Shown in pieces: positions 9,374-20,386 of a DNA stretch of 64,000 nt. Source of the stretch: Streptomyces mobaraensis (GTDB taxonomy: Bacteria > Actinomycetota > Actinomycetes > Streptomycetales > Streptomycetaceae); the NCBI RefSeq assembly GCF_020099395.1, contig NZ_CP083590.1, forward strand, positions 6,386,001 through 6,450,000, read 5' to 3'. The number at the start of each line of letters is the position of its first letter. Within the stretch, counting starts at the first letter, position 1. Under the pieces are notes generated by a model. That model was given only the letters and a program-made list of their open reading frames with translations, ran no database searches and had not been told where the DNA came from. The translations under genes were made by a program, and so were the position numbers.

Positions 9374-9536
9374 ACAGCAGCCGCACCGACGACCTCATGC
9401 AGAAGGAGGTCGAGCGAAAACGCCAGGAGCGCGAAGGCACGACAGCCCGCCTCCCGGGTTCTCAGTAGTTTCCGTCGAGGGTCTGTCCGGCCCGCGCCGT
9501 GATCACATCATCCGGTGGCTGGCTGCGTCACCGTCC

Positions 9537-9956
9537 GGGTCGTCCAAGGACGGCCGCGCCACCGTCTCCGAACTCGCCCACGCCACGGGCCGCTCACCCG
9601 CCAGCATCACCCGGCGTCTCGACCACCTGCGCTCCACCGCGGCCCTGCGCCTCGCCGTCGACTACATCCCGGAATACCTGGGCTACGACATGCAGGTGCG
9701 TTTCTGGCTCCGCGTGGCCCCCGGACAGCTCGGAACCGTCGGCACCGCCCTGGCCGCCCACCCAGAAATCCCCTTCGCGGCCGTCACCACCGGCGCATCC
9801 AACCTGTTCGCGACCGGGCTCTTTCGCGACACCGACGAGCTGTACCAGTACCTGGACCACCGCATCGGCACCCTCCCCGGCGTGCAGTCCATCGAGACCA
9901 CCCCCATCCTGCGAGAAGTCAAACGCCTGACGTACCACCCCACCGCCGCCCGATGA
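9537..9956 (+). pseudogene. Lrp/AsnC-family regulator, 5'-truncated
   Basis: About 140 codons giving an HTH (ATVSELAHATGRSPASITRR) and a complete AsnC/RAM ligand domain ending with KRLTYHPTAAR. The frame continues upstream into unrelated sequence with no credible start or Shine-Dalgarno, so the N-terminal part of a longer, possibly two-module, Lrp protein has been lost. Intact relatives regulate amino-acid metabolism. Confidence 0.6.
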
Positions 9957-10026
9957 GCACCGCGTAGCGGCCAGGCGCACGCACGCCACCCCAGTGATGC
10001 GGCCAGTGCCTGACTCACGCAATCCG

Positions 10027-11120
10027 TAACTGAGCGTTTGGTCCGCTGGTTTGCGTTTGGTTCCGGCAGGTCAGGTGCCGCGCCCGTTTGGGGTGGCTTC
10101 GTCGGTGAGGCGGCGGCTCATTAGGTCGATCATCGCGATTGGGAAAATGGCTTCGGAACGGTGTGGGTGGGTCTCGTAGTCGCGGGCGAGGGCGGCGGTG
10201 GTGCATGAGCCAGCCGATGCTGCGTTCGATGGTCCAGCGCCGGGGGACGATCGTGAACCCTTGGGTGCCCGGCGGACATTGGACGGGCTGGACGTCGATG
10301 CCGAGGCGGGCGCCATGGCCGATGGCGGTGGTGCGGTAGCCGGCGTCTACCCAGGCTTTGCTGAAGCGGAGGTGGGCTGTGGCGATGCGGGACAGGAGCT
10401 GGACGCCGGCGGCGGTGTCGGAGATGCTCGCGGCTGTGACCATGACGGTCAGCAGCAGCCCAGGGGTGTCCGTGGCCCAGGTGACGCTTGCGGCCGATGA
10501 TCCGTTTCCTGGTGTCGGTGCCCTGATCCGCGAGGTGGACGTTGGCGGAGGTTTTGATGGTCTGGGAGTCCAGCACGCAGGCTGACGGTTCGCTGTCGCG
10601 TCCCTCCTTCTGGCGGACCAGGCGCCGCAGCAAGCCGGTGAGCTGTTCGAAACACCGTCCTGCTGCCACTTTGCGAAGTACCCGTAGACGGTGGCCCACG
10701 GTGCGAAGTCGTGCGGGAGGTACCGCCAGGGGATGCCGGTGCGGTCCACGTAGAGGATGGCGTTCATGATCTGCCGCAGGTCGTGCTCAGGCGGGCGTCC
10801 GATGTCCAGGGCGTGCTGGCGCCGGCTGGCCCGCCAGGCCGAGAGGACGGGTTCGATCAGCGTCCAGCGGTCGTCGGACAGGTCGCCGGGGTAGCCGCTA
10901 CGCAGAGTCATGTTTCTGGTGTGCCGCGCGGGAACAGGCCCTGTCAGCAGGTAAATCCCCGCGCACGGGGCGGTGTTGGGATGAGACAGGAGAAGCCGGA
11001 GCGAAGTAGTCCTCTGCTGTCGCAGCACGGACAGCCACCGCACCTGCCCCTCCCGCCCCAGACCACCTAGGCGGGAAAACCCCGACACACCGCCCGCAAA
11101 CAGGACCAAACGCTCAGTTA
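10027..11120 (-). mobile_element. IS5-family insertion sequence, degenerate
   Basis: 1094 bp bounded by perfect 18-bp inverted repeats, TAACTGAGCGTTTGGTCC at 10027-10044 and GGACCAAACGCTCAGTTA at 11103-11120; the outermost TA may be a target duplication. It contains one transposase gene on the minus strand, broken by three frameshifts. The ends look intact, so it could in principle still be moved by a transposase supplied in trans. Confidence 0.9.
10071..10911 (-). pseudogene. IS5-family transposase, three frameshifts
   Basis: Starts MTLRSGYPGDLSDDRWTLIE and ends AMIDLMSRRLTDEATPNGRG, both typical of Streptomyces IS5-group DDE transposases of about 280 residues. The frame shifts near 10652 (after KWQQDGV, where CFEQLTGLLRR follows in another frame), near 10480 (after IIGRKRH, continuing TDTPGLLLTVMVTAAS) and near 10185 (after WLMHHRR, continuing LARDYETHPHRSEA). 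Because the shifts lie at three separate places and there is no slippery heptamer, decay is more likely than programmed frameshifting. Confidence 0.85.
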
Positions 11121-11189
11121 GAGGTCGTGTCGACCTCGGTTGCTTCGATATTCCCCGGTTTCTGCGGCGTGGCCCGGCGGCGCGGAGTC

Positions 11190-11241
11190 AGCCGCCCCCT
11201 ACTGCGCCGAGCCGCGCTTGGGGCAGTAGGGGGGGGCGGCT
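11190..11241 (-). terminator. Strong stem-loop downstream of the glycine-rich gene
   Basis: AGCCGCCCCCTACTGC is mirrored by GCAGTAGGGGGGGGCGGCT around a short spacer, giving a stem of about 17 pairs with one G run bulged. It lies 25-75 bases past the stop of the minus-strand glycine-rich gene. No T-run follows, as is common for actinobacterial terminators. Confidence 0.65.
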
Positions 11242-11266
11242 GGTGCGGTCGGTTGGCGCTGGCCGC

Positions 11267-12271
11267 TCACCAGGTAAGGATGACGGTGCCGGGGGAACCG
11301 CGCAGGCCCGCCGCCCCCGTGCTGCCTTTGAATCCCTCCCCGGTGTGCTGGTCGTTGGTGTGGGTCTTGCCCCGGCCGCCGAAACCGGGGTCACCACCGG
11401 CGCCGCCGTCACCCCCGCGTCCGGCACGGTCACCGAGTGGCCCGGGACCGCCCTTGCCGCCGACGGACGACCTTCCGTCGCCCGCTTGAGTGCCGTAACC
11501 GTGCCGCAGCGACTTCTGCTTGCAAAAGGTGTTGCCGTTCCGGCCGCCTGCTCCGTTTGTCCCGGGGTCGCCCTCGGTGTGCGGCGTTCCGTTGGGGGAG
11601 CCGCCGCGGCCACCCCCGCCACCGGACCCCGGGTGCCCCTCCGATCCACCCTTGGCGTCCGCGAGGGCGCGGCCGTACCGATAGTGCTTCTCCCCGGTGT
11701 GCCGCAGGACGCCGGAGAGCAGTCCGGGGGAGGCCGTGCGACCCGATTGGCCCGTGCTTCCGGGGCCGGCGTCCCGCCCGAGGGTCTTGCGGACGGTGCC
11801 GTAGCCCCCGGCACCTCCTTGGCCCCCGGTGGCGCCCTCGCCACCGTCCCCTACGACGATGTCCAGTTCCTCACCCGGGCTGACGCTGACGCGGCAGACG
11901 ATCAGCGAACCTCCACCGCCTCCACCACCGGCACCACCTCGGCCACCCGGACGGCCGTGCACATCGAGGCCCGCCGAATTGCCGAAGAGGTTCGTCCCGG
12001 CGCCTCCGCCTCCGCCCCCACCCCCGCCGCCTCCGCTGCCACCGGCGCCTCCACCGACAGCAGTAATGGTCAACTCCTGGACCCCGGCCGGGACTTTCCA
12101 GATCGCCGGGTCAGCCACGGTCGAGGGAGCGGAGAAGACCGCCCGGTTCTGCGCGTGCGCCGGGTAGGCCCCCCAGACACCGCCGACGACCAGCGCCGCC
12201 GAGGCACTCACCACACCCCACGGCCGCACGGCCGCCGACAGAGCGGAGCGGCGTTGAGTTGCGAAGGACAT
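11267..12271 (-). CDS. Secreted glycine-rich protein
   Basis: 334 residues. A signal peptide (arginines, then VVSASAALVVGGVWGAYP and cleavage after AHA) is followed by a short beta-like segment (WKVPAGVQELTITAVGGG) and then glycine-rich low-complexity sequence for most of the length, with islands such as VCRVSVSPGEELDIVVGDGG. The pattern W-x-V-P-x-G-V...I-x-x-V-G-G-G is shared with many bacterial surface or tail-fibre-like glycine-rich proteins. ATG 12269-12271 has AGAGGA seven bases upstream. Likely extracellular structural material; function unknown. Confidence 0.75.
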   Translation of the reverse strand: MSFATQRRSALSAAVRPWGVVSASAALVVGGVWGAYPAHAQNRAVFSAPSTVADPAIWKVPAGVQELTITAVGGGAGGSGGGGGGGGGGGAGTNLFGNSAGLDVHGRPGGRGGAGGGGGGGSLIVCRVSVSPGEELDIVVGDGGEGATGGQGGAGGYGTVRKTLGRDAGPGSTGQSGRTASPGLLSGVLRHTGEKHYRYGRALADAKGGSEGHPGSGGGGGRGGSPNGTPHTEGDPGTNGAGGRNGNTFCKQKSLRHGYGTQAGDGRSSVGGKGGPGPLGDRAGRGGDGGAGGDPGFGGRGKTHTNDQHTGEGFKGSTGAAGLRGSPGTVILTW

Positions 12272-12743
12272 ACGGATCCTCTCGTTCTTACAGGGAAGCC
12301 CACGCTGTACAGCGTGTGTCGCGTACATCGTGGGGAGGGCCGCCGCTCGTTCCGTGGAAGCGACGACGACGGCGCACCCGGGCCGGCCGCCACCGTCACC
12401 GCTCAGGCAGTCAGCCAGTCCTCAGGCATCGAAGTGGTAACCGCTTCGAATGTAGATCGGGCCGGATGATGAGTAAGAGCAAGTGCCGCGTCTTCGCACG
12501 GAAGAGTGACCCGGACCAGATGGTGCGGTCCTTGCGTCCGATGACCACTGGGTGGAGCCCGGCGGACCTGGTCGCCTGCCGCTCGGGCGCTCTGGGTGCT
12601 CCGGTGGAAGTTCGGGGCGCTGTTCGGCTGGTACACACCAGATGCCGGCGTCGGCACGCGGGTTCGGTCGCTGCGGGAGCGGATACCACAGGACCTGCGC
12701 GACACTCCCGCCCCCGAGTTCCGTGCTCAACGGTTCACCTCCC
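12272..12743. other. Intergenic stretch with an imperfect palindrome, no clear gene
   Basis: About 470 bp upstream of the glycine-rich gene. It contains an imperfect inverted repeat around 12425-12450 (ATCGAAGTGGTAACCGCTTCGA) that could be an operator. Several short frames overlap at 12403-12730 on both strands but none is protein-like throughout. Confidence 0.4.
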
Positions 12744-12900
12744 TTGGCCTACCACCAGCCCTACACCTCAGACGCCGAACGCCAGGCAGCATTCCCCGAC
12801 TGGCTGGACTGGTACAACTACCACCGGCCCCACACCGGCATCGGAGGCCAACCCCCAGCCAACCGCGTCACCAACGTGTCCGGTCAGCACACCCAGGGCG
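12744..12900 (+). pseudogene. IS481/IS3-type transposase C-terminal scrap
   Basis: About 50 codons (LAYHQPYTSDAERQAAFPDW, DWYNYHRPHTGIGGQPPANR) match the end of an rve-type integrase core, with the invariant YNYHRPH motif. The upstream catalytic DDE part is missing. It directly abuts the 3' end of the terpene synthase gene on the other strand. Confidence 0.75.
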
Positions 12901-12940
12901 TGTTGGGAAACGTGATGCTGGGAGATCGTGCGGCTTGCTG

Positions 12941-13915
12941 TCAGGCGTAGGTGCCGGTGTAGCGGCCGGTGACGAGGTGCCATTCGTAGTTGGCGCGCAT
13001 CCAGTCGCGGGTGTGGGTGAGGAAGTTGTCGAGGGCATCGTGTTCGGCTGGGGTGGGCGTGACGCGTTCGGCGGCCGCCCGTAGGCGGGCTTCCTCAGTG
13101 AGGTATTTGTGCACCCAGTGCTGGACCTGGTGTTGTGCGTGGCGGACGGCTTCGTCGCGGGTCATGTCCTGGTGGTGTTCGAGGAGGGGGATGAGGTTGA
13201 TCCGCTCCCGGGTGTGCTTTTCCTCCTTGTCGAGGGAGATGACGTCGTTGACGGTGCCGACGACCAGGGTGGACAGCTCCCGCAGTCGGTGCATGTGGGG
13301 GTGGCGGGCGAGGTGGTCGGGTACTTCGGCGGTGAGGTGGGGTCGGAAGCGTTCGGCGAGGTCGAAGCAGGGCTGGACGGCGGTGGAGTGCAGGCGTAGC
13401 CGCTGGTATTCGTCCAGGCCGGGCAGCGGGTGGTCACTGCCTCTGATGGCGGCTTCGTATTCGTAGACATGGAAGTAGCCCTGCCAGTGGTCGGCGGCAC
13501 GCTGTCGCCACTGCTCCGACATCGGGCCGGTGATGCGTGCCCATAGGCCGCGGTACACCGCCAGGAGTGGGTCGTCGGTGCTGCGGGGGCGGGTGTCGGT
13601 GGTGCGGACGGTGTGGATGTAGGGCAGGCAGATGGTGGCGGCGCGCTTGGGGTCTTCGCCGAGCGGGCTGTCGAACTGATCGTCGAACAGGGGCCACCAG
13701 ATGAACAGTCGGGTGGCCAGATAGAGGTCATCGGCCGGGGCGTCGGGCCAGGCCAGGCCGCAGAAGAGGGCCATCTGCCAGGCGTCGTAGGCGGGCAAGT
13801 GCTGCAAGTTGAGCAAGCCGGTGTCCAGGGCCCATCGGCGGGCGCGTTCGTGGGTGTCGGCGATGTGCGGACTGCGTCGGCTGGGGAAGGGGATGTCGAA
13901 GTCGACCATGGGCAT
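12941..13915 (-). CDS. Class I terpene synthase (canonical motifs)
   Basis: 324 residues, the usual size of a bacterial single-domain sesqui/diterpene cyclase. The aspartate-rich motif DDQFD is at residues 78-82, the NSE triad NDVISLDKE at 223-231, and a C-terminal RY pair occurs in GRYTG. All Mg2+/diphosphate ligands are therefore present. ATG 13913 or 13907 are both possible starts. It is the last gene of a minus-strand run dxs - ispG - prenyl synthase - cyclase, so the upstream synthase probably feeds it. Product cannot be predicted from sequence. Confidence 0.93.
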   Translation of the reverse strand: MPMVDFDIPFPSRRSPHIADTHERARRWALDTGLLNLQHLPAYDAWQMALFCGLAWPDAPADDLYLATRLFIWWPLFDDQFDSPLGEDPKRAATICLPYIHTVRTTDTRPRSTDDPLLAVYRGLWARITGPMSEQWRQRAADHWQGYFHVYEYEAAIRGSDHPLPGLDEYQRLRLHSTAVQPCFDLAERFRPHLTAEVPDHLARHPHMHRLRELSTLVVGTVNDVISLDKEEKHTRERINLIPLLEHHQDMTRDEAVRHAQHQVQHWVHKYLTEEARLRAAAERVTPTPAEHDALDNFLTHTRDWMRANYEWHLVTGRYTGTYA

Positions 13916-13993
13916 GAGGGCCTCTGGCGTTCGGTGGTGACAGAGGGCAGCGGTGGTCAGCGGCCGAAGCGCCGGCTACGTCGGGAAAGGTGG

Positions 13994-15078
13994 TCATGAC
14001 TGCCTCACGGTGGCCGCCAAGGCGACGTCGTGCAGGACGTGGCGGGCGGCGGGCGGGGCAGGGAGGCCGTCGAGGGCATTGAGGGCCTGCTTACAACGAT
14101 GGCGGATTAGTTGTTCCACGGTGGCGCGGGCGCCGGTGGAGACGAGGACGGCGCGGACGCGGGCGGCGGTGTCTTCGGTCAGGCCGGGGTCGCCCAGGGC
14201 CTGGCGGAGCAGTTCGCGTTGGTCGGAGTCGGCGTGGTGGAGAGCGTGGGCGATGAGAACGGTGTGTTTGCCTTCGCGGAGGTCGTCGAGGTTGGGTTTG
14301 CCGGTGCGGGTGGGGTCGCCGAAGACGCCGAGGAGGTCGTCGCGGAGCTGGAAGGCCTCGCCGAGCGGGAGGGCGTACGCGGTGAGGGCCTGGCGGAGGG
14401 CGGGGCCGCCCCCGGCGAGGGCGGCGCCGATGTGCAGGGGCCGTTCGACGGTGTACTTGGCGGTCTTGTAGAGGATGACGCGCAGCGGGGCGTCGAGGTC
14501 GGTAGCGGTCGTGGCGTCCTGGATGAGGTCGAGGTACTGGCCGTGAATGACCTCGGCGTGCATGGCGTCGATGAGCGGCCAGGCGGCCTCTGCCTGCGTC
14601 GGCGTCAGGCCGGCGGTGTGCAGGAGTTCGTCGGACCAGACGAAGGCGAGGTCCCCGACGAGGACGGCGGCGTGGGCGCCGAGTTCGTCGGCGCCGGCCG
14701 GCGAGCGGGCCGGCCGGTGGCGGGCGGCCAGGATGCGGTGGACGGTGGGGTGGCCGCGGCGCAGGGCGGAGTGGTCCATGACGTCGTCGTGGATGAGGCA
14801 GAAGTCGTGGAAGATTTCCAGGGCGGCGGCCGTGCGGACGACCGGCGGTGGCGGGGGCGCTTCGGCGACGGTGTGCCAGCCGAGCAGGCACAGCAGGGGG
14901 CGCAGGCGTTTGCCGCCGTCGAGGACGAACTCGGCCAGGACCTCGGTCGCTTCCGCGGGCATGCCTGCTGCGTGTGTGGCGTCGCGTTTGGCGTTGACGA
15001 AGCTCGTCAGGGCCTCTTCGATCTGGCGGCGGAGGTGGACGAGGTCCGGGGGTCCGGTGGTCAGGGTGGGAGACGGGT

Positions 15079-15082
<4 letters not shown>
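13994..15082 (-). CDS. trans-Polyprenyl diphosphate synthase (FPP/GGPP type)
   Basis: 362 residues. The first aspartate-rich motif HDDVMD (99-103) and the second ([11 protein letters not shown], 248-256) are intact, with the GGKRLRP and GQYLDL motifs. Large aromatic residues lie a few positions ahead of the first motif (EIFHDFCLI), which usually limits chain length to C15-C20; FPP versus GGPP cannot be settled by eye. It makes the linear substrate by condensing IPP with allylic diphosphate. The start overlaps the ispG stop by four bases (ATGA), so the two are translationally coupled. Confidence 0.92.
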
Positions 15083-16212
<1,130 letters not shown>

Positions 16213-16647
16213 GACATCTCCGGTACGCGGCCGGTTCCGCCAGGCGGGGTGGTGAACGGTCGTCGGGGGGAGCTGTGGGCGGGCTCGCGGCCGTAGGTGC
16301 TGCTGACGTGTGGTGGCGGGGGCATGGGGGCTCCGTTCGAGGTGCGTGCGGGCCGGGGGCTTTCGGCGGGAGGGCCGGACTCCTGTGGCGCGCTGTCACT
16401 GGTGTCAGGAGGGCCGCGGGGTGATGTCCAGGAAGGCGCCGGGGGGCAGGAGAGGTCAGGGGCGGGGGACGGGCAGGGCGTGGCCAATTCCCAGCGGGTG
16501 GGAGAAACGGATGTCCGGTGGCCGCCGGCAGGGCGCCAGGGCCGGAGTGCCGCCCGGGGAGGAGGGCATCGGCGCCGGGGGCGCGCCGGGCCGGGCGGTG
16601 CTCCGGCGGCTCGGGGGGTCGGCCGGGCAGCCGGCGGCCGGTGTTCA
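16213..16647. other. Gap inside the dxs-ispG run
   Basis: 435 bp between the dxs stop and the ispG start on the minus strand. The long open frames crossing it are Pro/Arg-rich and look like GC-driven shadows. A separate ispG promoter may lie here; nothing else recognised. Confidence 0.45.
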
Positions 16648-18528
16648 TCACGGTCGCCGCCGGCCGTTGACCGGGTTGGCGAGGGGAGCGACGTCGTAGG
16701 TGAGGAAGTCGGTATGGGCGCGCAGAATGGCGGAGGTGATGCCGTCGGCGTCGAGTCCGGCGTCGGCCAGGAGGTCGGCTCGGGTGCCGTGGGGGAGGAA
16801 GGCGCGGGGCAGGCCCAGGCAGCGCACCGGGGTGGTGACGGCGGCGTCGGCGCACGCCTGGGCGAGCAGGTTGCCGAAGCCGCCGGTGCGGGTGTTGTCC
16901 TCCACGGTCACGGTCAGGTGGTGGCGTGCGGCGAGGTGGACGAGGGCGCGGTTGACGGGGGTGATCCAGCGGGGGTCGACCACGGTGGAGCCGATGCCCT
17001 CGTCCTCTTCGAGTTGCCGGGCCGCCGCGACGGCGGCGCCCGCGGTGAGGCCCGCGGAGACGAGGAGGACGTCCAGGGAACGGCCGGCGCTGCGGTGGAG
17101 GACGTCCACGCCGTCCATGCGAGCCAGTGCCTCCAGGTCGGGCCCGGCCGGGGCTTTGGGCAGGCGCAGGGCGGTCGGCCCGTCATCGGTGGCGACGGCC
17201 TCGCGCAACAGCTCTTTGAGGCGTGTGGTGTCGCGGGGGGCGGCGACGCGCAGGCCGGGGACGAGGGCGAGGAGGCTGATGTCCCACATGCCGTGGTGCG
17301 AGGGGCCGTCGGGGCCGGTGATGCCGGCGCGGTCCAGGACGAGGGTGACGGGCAGGCGGTGCAGGGCCACGTCCATCAGGACCTGGTCGAAGGCGCGGTT
17401 GAGGAACGTGGCGTAGACGGCCACCACGGGGTGGAGGCCGCCCATGGCCAGGCCCGCGGCGCTGGTGACGGCGTGCTGTTCGGCGATGCCGACGTCGAAG
17501 ACGCGGCCGGGATGGGCCACGGCCATGGGGTGCAGGCCGGTGGGGCGGAGCATCGCCGCGGTCACCGCGACCAGGTCCGGCCGCTGCTCGGCCAAGGCGA
17601 GCAGCTCCTGGCCGAAGACGTCGGTCCAGCTGCCGGGCTGCCGTACGGGCGGCGCGGCGGTGGCCCGGGTGCGGCCGGTGACGGGATCGATCACTCCGAC
17701 GGCATGGAAGCAGTCCGCCTCGTCCGCCTCCGCGAAGGGATATCCCTTGCCCTTGACGGTGACGACGTGCACGACGGCGGGGCGGCCCAGGGCGCGGGCT
17801 TGGCGCAGCGCCTCCTCCACCGCGGGGATGTCGTGTCCGTCGACCGGCCCGAGGCAGGCCAGGCCGTGCGCGGCGAACACGTCGTTCCCGGCCGGGTGCG
17901 GGCCGGGGGCGCGCAGCGCGGCCAGGCGGGTGGCGACGGCGCCGGTGGTGGGGGAGTAGGAGCGGCCGTTGTCGTTGAGGACGACGATCACCGGGCGTTC
18001 GGGGGCGGCGCCGATGTTGTCGAGCGCTTCCCACGCCATGCCGCCGGTGAGCGCGCCGTCGCCGATGACCGCTACCACCGCACGGTCCCGTTCCCCCGCC
18101 AGGGCGCGGGCCTTGGCGAGCCCGTCGGCGTAGGACAGGGCGGTGGAGGCGTGCGAGTTCTCGATCAGATCGTGTTCGGACTCCGCGCGGCAGCAGTATC
18201 CCGACAGGCCGCCGGCCCGGCGCAGCTGTTCGAAGCCTTTCTGGCGGCCGGTCAGCAGCTTGTGGACGTACGCCTGGTGTCCGATGTCGAACAGGACGCT
18301 GTCGCGCGGCGAGTGGAAGACGCGGTGCAGGGCGATCGTCAGCTCGACCACCCCCAGGCTCGGGCCCAGGTGACCGCCCGAGGCGCACACCGTTGTCACC
18401 AGGTAGCGCCGGATGTCCTCGGCCAGCGCCGGCAGTGCTTCCGCCGGCAGGGTGCGTAAGGCCTCCGGGCCCGTTACGGACGCCAGAAGTGGCGGTACTT
18501 TTGTCGTATTGCCAGGGGGGTTCTGCAT
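16648..18528 (-). CDS. dxs: 1-deoxy-D-xylulose-5-phosphate synthase (DXS)
   Basis: 626 residues. The thiamine diphosphate motif ([18 protein letters not shown] followed by NDN), the histidine-rich N-terminus ([21 protein letters not shown]), the transketolase central region ([20 protein letters not shown]) and the C-terminal domain are complete. It condenses pyruvate with glyceraldehyde 3-phosphate, the rate-setting first MEP step. The start ATG 18526-18528 is where homology to the family begins; the frame is open far upstream but not protein-like. As first gene of the isoprenoid run it likely serves the adjacent prenyl synthase and cyclase. Confidence 0.96.
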   Translation of the reverse strand: MQNPPGNTTKVPPLLASVTGPEALRTLPAEALPALAEDIRRYLVTTVCASGGHLGPSLGVVELTIALHRVFHSPRDSVLFDIGHQAYVHKLLTGRQKGFEQLRRAGGLSGYCCRAESEHDLIENSHASTALSYADGLAKARALAGERDRAVVAVIGDGALTGGMAWEALDNIGAAPERPVIVVLNDNGRSYSPTTGAVATRLAALRAPGPHPAGNDVFAAHGLACLGPVDGHDIPAVEEALRQARALGRPAVVHVVTVKGKGYPFAEADEADCFHAVGVIDPVTGRTRATAAPPVRQPGSWTDVFGQELLALAEQRPDLVAVTAAMLRPTGLHPMAVAHPGRVFDVGIAEQHAVTSAAGLAMGGLHPVVAVYATFLNRAFDQVLMDVALHRLPVTLVLDRAGITGPDGPSHHGMWDISLLALVPGLRVAAPRDTTRLKELLREAVATDDGPTALRLPKAPAGPDLEALARMDGVDVLHRSAGRSLDVLLVSAGLTAGAAVAAARQLEEDEGIGSTVVDPRWITPVNRALVHLAARHHLTVTVEDNTRTGGFGNLLAQACADAAVTTPVRCLGLPRAFLPHGTRADLLADAGLDADGITSAILRAHTDFLTYDVAPLANPVNGRRRP

Positions 18529-18729
18529 GAGGGCCTCCGCGCTGGGCTGATAATGGGCCCCGCCTGCGGCGGCGGGCCCGGGTGCGGTGATCGACGCCGT
18601 GTTCCTTTCCGAGGGCGGCTTCGTGCGGGCCGCCGCGCCGCGGGGTCGGCGACCGTTACTTTGGGGGCGGCGACGTCGTCCACGGTGCACATGCCCAGCG
18701 TCCGGCAACCCCGATGTAGGGCGGCAGGT

Positions 18730-19019
18730 GCATTCGCCGGCCGGAGGAAGCGCGGCGGTACCTCCGCGAATGTCCGCGCCACACAGGGCCGGGCGGGTTC
18801 CCACCGTGCGCACCACCCGGCTTGTCCCGGCCTCCTTGTGCCGGGGCACTGAGGCGCCCACGAGCGTGGTGCGCACCGAGGGTGGGGCGTGTCGGGAGGC
18901 ATGGGGCGGGCAGCCACGTCGTACGCCCTCATGCCTCTCCCTCGGCGTCCGAGTGCCGCCGGCCGGGCCCGTGCGCGTCTGGACGGGTATGACGGCGTGT
19001 GTCGTCATGAAAGGAGTGG
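18730..19019 (+). repeat. 290-bp duplicated non-coding block, copy 1
   Basis: Aligns with 23040-23330 over the same length with long near-identical runs, for example GCACCACCCGGCTTGTC and GTGTGTCGTCATGAAAGGAG. It ends about 90 bases before the start at 19111. Both copies lie upstream of plus-strand genes, suggesting a duplicated promoter/leader. Confidence 0.7.
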
Positions 19020-19110
19020 CCGGGCCCGTCCGCGAGAGCGCCGCATGGGCACGGCACCCCTGCCCGCGCGTGCCGGCCGGGAAGAGCCGGCGCAGAAGAA
19101 GGGGCCAGTC

Positions 19111-19377
19111 ATGACCACCCGTTCGAGGGGCCGCCGCCGTAGCGGCCTCATCCGTTTCATCGGCGACGTCATCGATGACGCGAAGGACTTCACCGACGAC
19201 TGCCTGGACCGGGCACGCGACCTGGAGTACGACCTGCGCAAGGCGGCGAGCAACGCCGTCCGGCCCGACGAGGACGACGACCGCCGGCCGGCCGCCCGGA
19301 CCGGCCGCACCGCCACCCCGCGGACGCCGGTGGCCGGCAAGAAGCACCCGGACGTGACGGGCCCCGGGGTGCGTTGA
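19111..19377 (+). CDS. Small charged helical protein (phasin-like?)
   Basis: 88 residues: a basic N-terminus, an amphipathic helix ([20 protein letters not shown]) and an Arg/Pro/Asp-rich disordered tail. It precedes the PhaR-like gene with a TGATG overlap, so the two are co-translated. The pairing of a small helical protein with a PhaR-like regulator resembles granule- or vesicle-associated gene pairs, but that is inference; no family was recognised for this protein itself. Confidence 0.6.
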   Translation: MTTRSRGRRRSGLIRFIGDVIDDAKDFTDDCLDRARDLEYDLRKAASNAVRPDEDDDRRPAARTGRTATPRTPVAGKKHPDVTGPGVR

Positions 19378-19685
19378 TGCGGGATGCCGCCTCACGCCAA
19401 GGGCCGCCCGGACCGGCCCGGGTGGTGCGGGAACTGACCCGTCACCATGACGGCTCGCTGCACGACACCACCGCGCACCGGCCCGTCTCGCTCGGCGAGC
19501 TGGCGGACGACGTACGCGCGGGAGCCACCTTTCGGGCGCGGGACGCGGCCACGAACCGGGATTGCACCTACCAGGTCCTGGCCACCGTCCTCGCCGGAGC
19601 GCTCTCCTGGATACCCGCCCCTTTGGGGCACGGGGCCGTGCCGTCCGCGACGATCGCCACCCTTCTGGCGCCCGAGCGGAGCTGA
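19377..19685 (+). CDS. PhaR-like (PHA-accumulation regulator N-domain) small protein
   Basis: 102 residues. The segment [20 protein letters not shown] then [20 protein letters not shown] fits the pattern of the PHB/PHA accumulation regulator DNA-binding domain (R-x-L-YDT-x(n)-VTLEDLAEMVREG-x-F-x-V-x-DA). Intact relatives bind DNA and granules to control storage-polymer genes. It is short, with no second domain. ATG 19377 overlaps the previous stop. Assignment is by motif memory only. Confidence 0.5.
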   Translation: MRDAASRQGPPGPARVVRELTRHHDGSLHDTTAHRPVSLGELADDVRAGATFRARDAATNRDCTYQVLATVLAGALSWIPAPLGHGAVPSATIATLLAPERS

Positions 19686-19692
19686 CCGGGCG

Positions 19693-20265
19693 TCACAGGC
19701 AGTCATCGGCGCCGCCGTCCGGCAAGCCATATCCCGCCGGTCCACCGGCGGAGGGGGAGGTGAGCGGCGTGCCGTCGGCCACGGGCCGGTCGAACGAGGT
19801 GGCGCCGTCCGGCGGCGCGTCGCCCGGGAGTGGCCGGCGAGGGCACGGCCGTGTGGGCTCGGGGGCGGGCGACGGTTCTTCCCGTGCGCCACTGCGGCCT
19901 GGTGAAGCCTCGCTGCCCCCGGCGGGGCCGGATCGCGGCCTCGGTGGTGACAGGGAGCGCTGGGACACGGCGTCCCGGCTGTCCGCCGAGGGCGTCGGCG
20001 CGGCGTCGCCGGCCGGGATGGGCGCGCCAACGGGCGGTGGGCCCTGCCGCGATGCGCCGGGTGACGGTGTGGCGGATCGGGAGGGCGACGCGGCGGAGCC
20101 CGCCGGTGTGGTCGGTCCGCTCCTGCCGGGTACCGGTGACGGAACAGCGGGCAGCCGCTGAGGGACCGGTTCGACGTATGTGGCGCTGAACGAAGCGCAC
20201 CCGGTGGCCGTCGCCAGGAAAACGGCGGCAAGCGTGCGTCGTAAGACGTAGCGGGGAAACCGCAC
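19693..20265 (-). CDS. Putative Pro/Ser-rich lipoprotein
   Basis: 190 residues. The N-terminus MRFPRYVLRRTLAAVFLATA then TGC is a lipoprotein signal peptide with cysteine at about residue 23. The rest is Pro/Ser/Arg-rich low complexity, as in surface-anchored actinobacterial lipoproteins. It is convergent with the PhaR-like gene. No catalytic domain visible. Confidence 0.6.
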   Translation of the reverse strand: MRFPRYVLRRTLAAVFLATATGCASFSATYVEPVPQRLPAVPSPVPGRSGPTTPAGSAASPSRSATPSPGASRQGPPPVGAPIPAGDAAPTPSADSRDAVSQRSLSPPRPRSGPAGGSEASPGRSGAREEPSPAPEPTRPCPRRPLPGDAPPDGATSFDRPVADGTPLTSPSAGGPAGYGLPDGGADDCL

Positions 20266-20386
20266 GGGGAACTCCTTTGCTCGGGACTGCTCCCAGACCG
20301 CTTTGGCGCGAGGGGAGAGCGAAGCCCTGCCCCGCCTCGGGATGAGGGGCGGGGCCGAGGGCAGGTATCGGGCCGGTCGGCTGTCG

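Noticed and set aside
9212..9956. Treating the 259-codon frame 9177-9956 as one gene
   Set aside because: Its first half is Arg/Pro-rich and unrelated, and only the last 140 codons match an Lrp/AsnC protein; it is a fusion of scraps.
10071..10911. Programmed frameshifting in the IS5 transposase
   Set aside because: Three separate shifts at non-slippery sites and a normal one-frame relative pattern point to decay.
12403..12730. Overlapping 90-100-codon minus-strand frames
   Set aside because: Three frames are open at once and none has hydrophobic core patterning or a ribosome-binding site.
16297..18459. A 720-codon plus-strand open frame opposite dxs
   Set aside because: It is Gly/Ala/Arg-rich, lacks any domain, and lies antisense to a complete dxs. 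Similar long frames at 1025-2524, 14111-15355, 29823-31772, 39612-41606, 45987-48095 and 52059-53414 are the same GC-driven shadows of real minus-strand genes.
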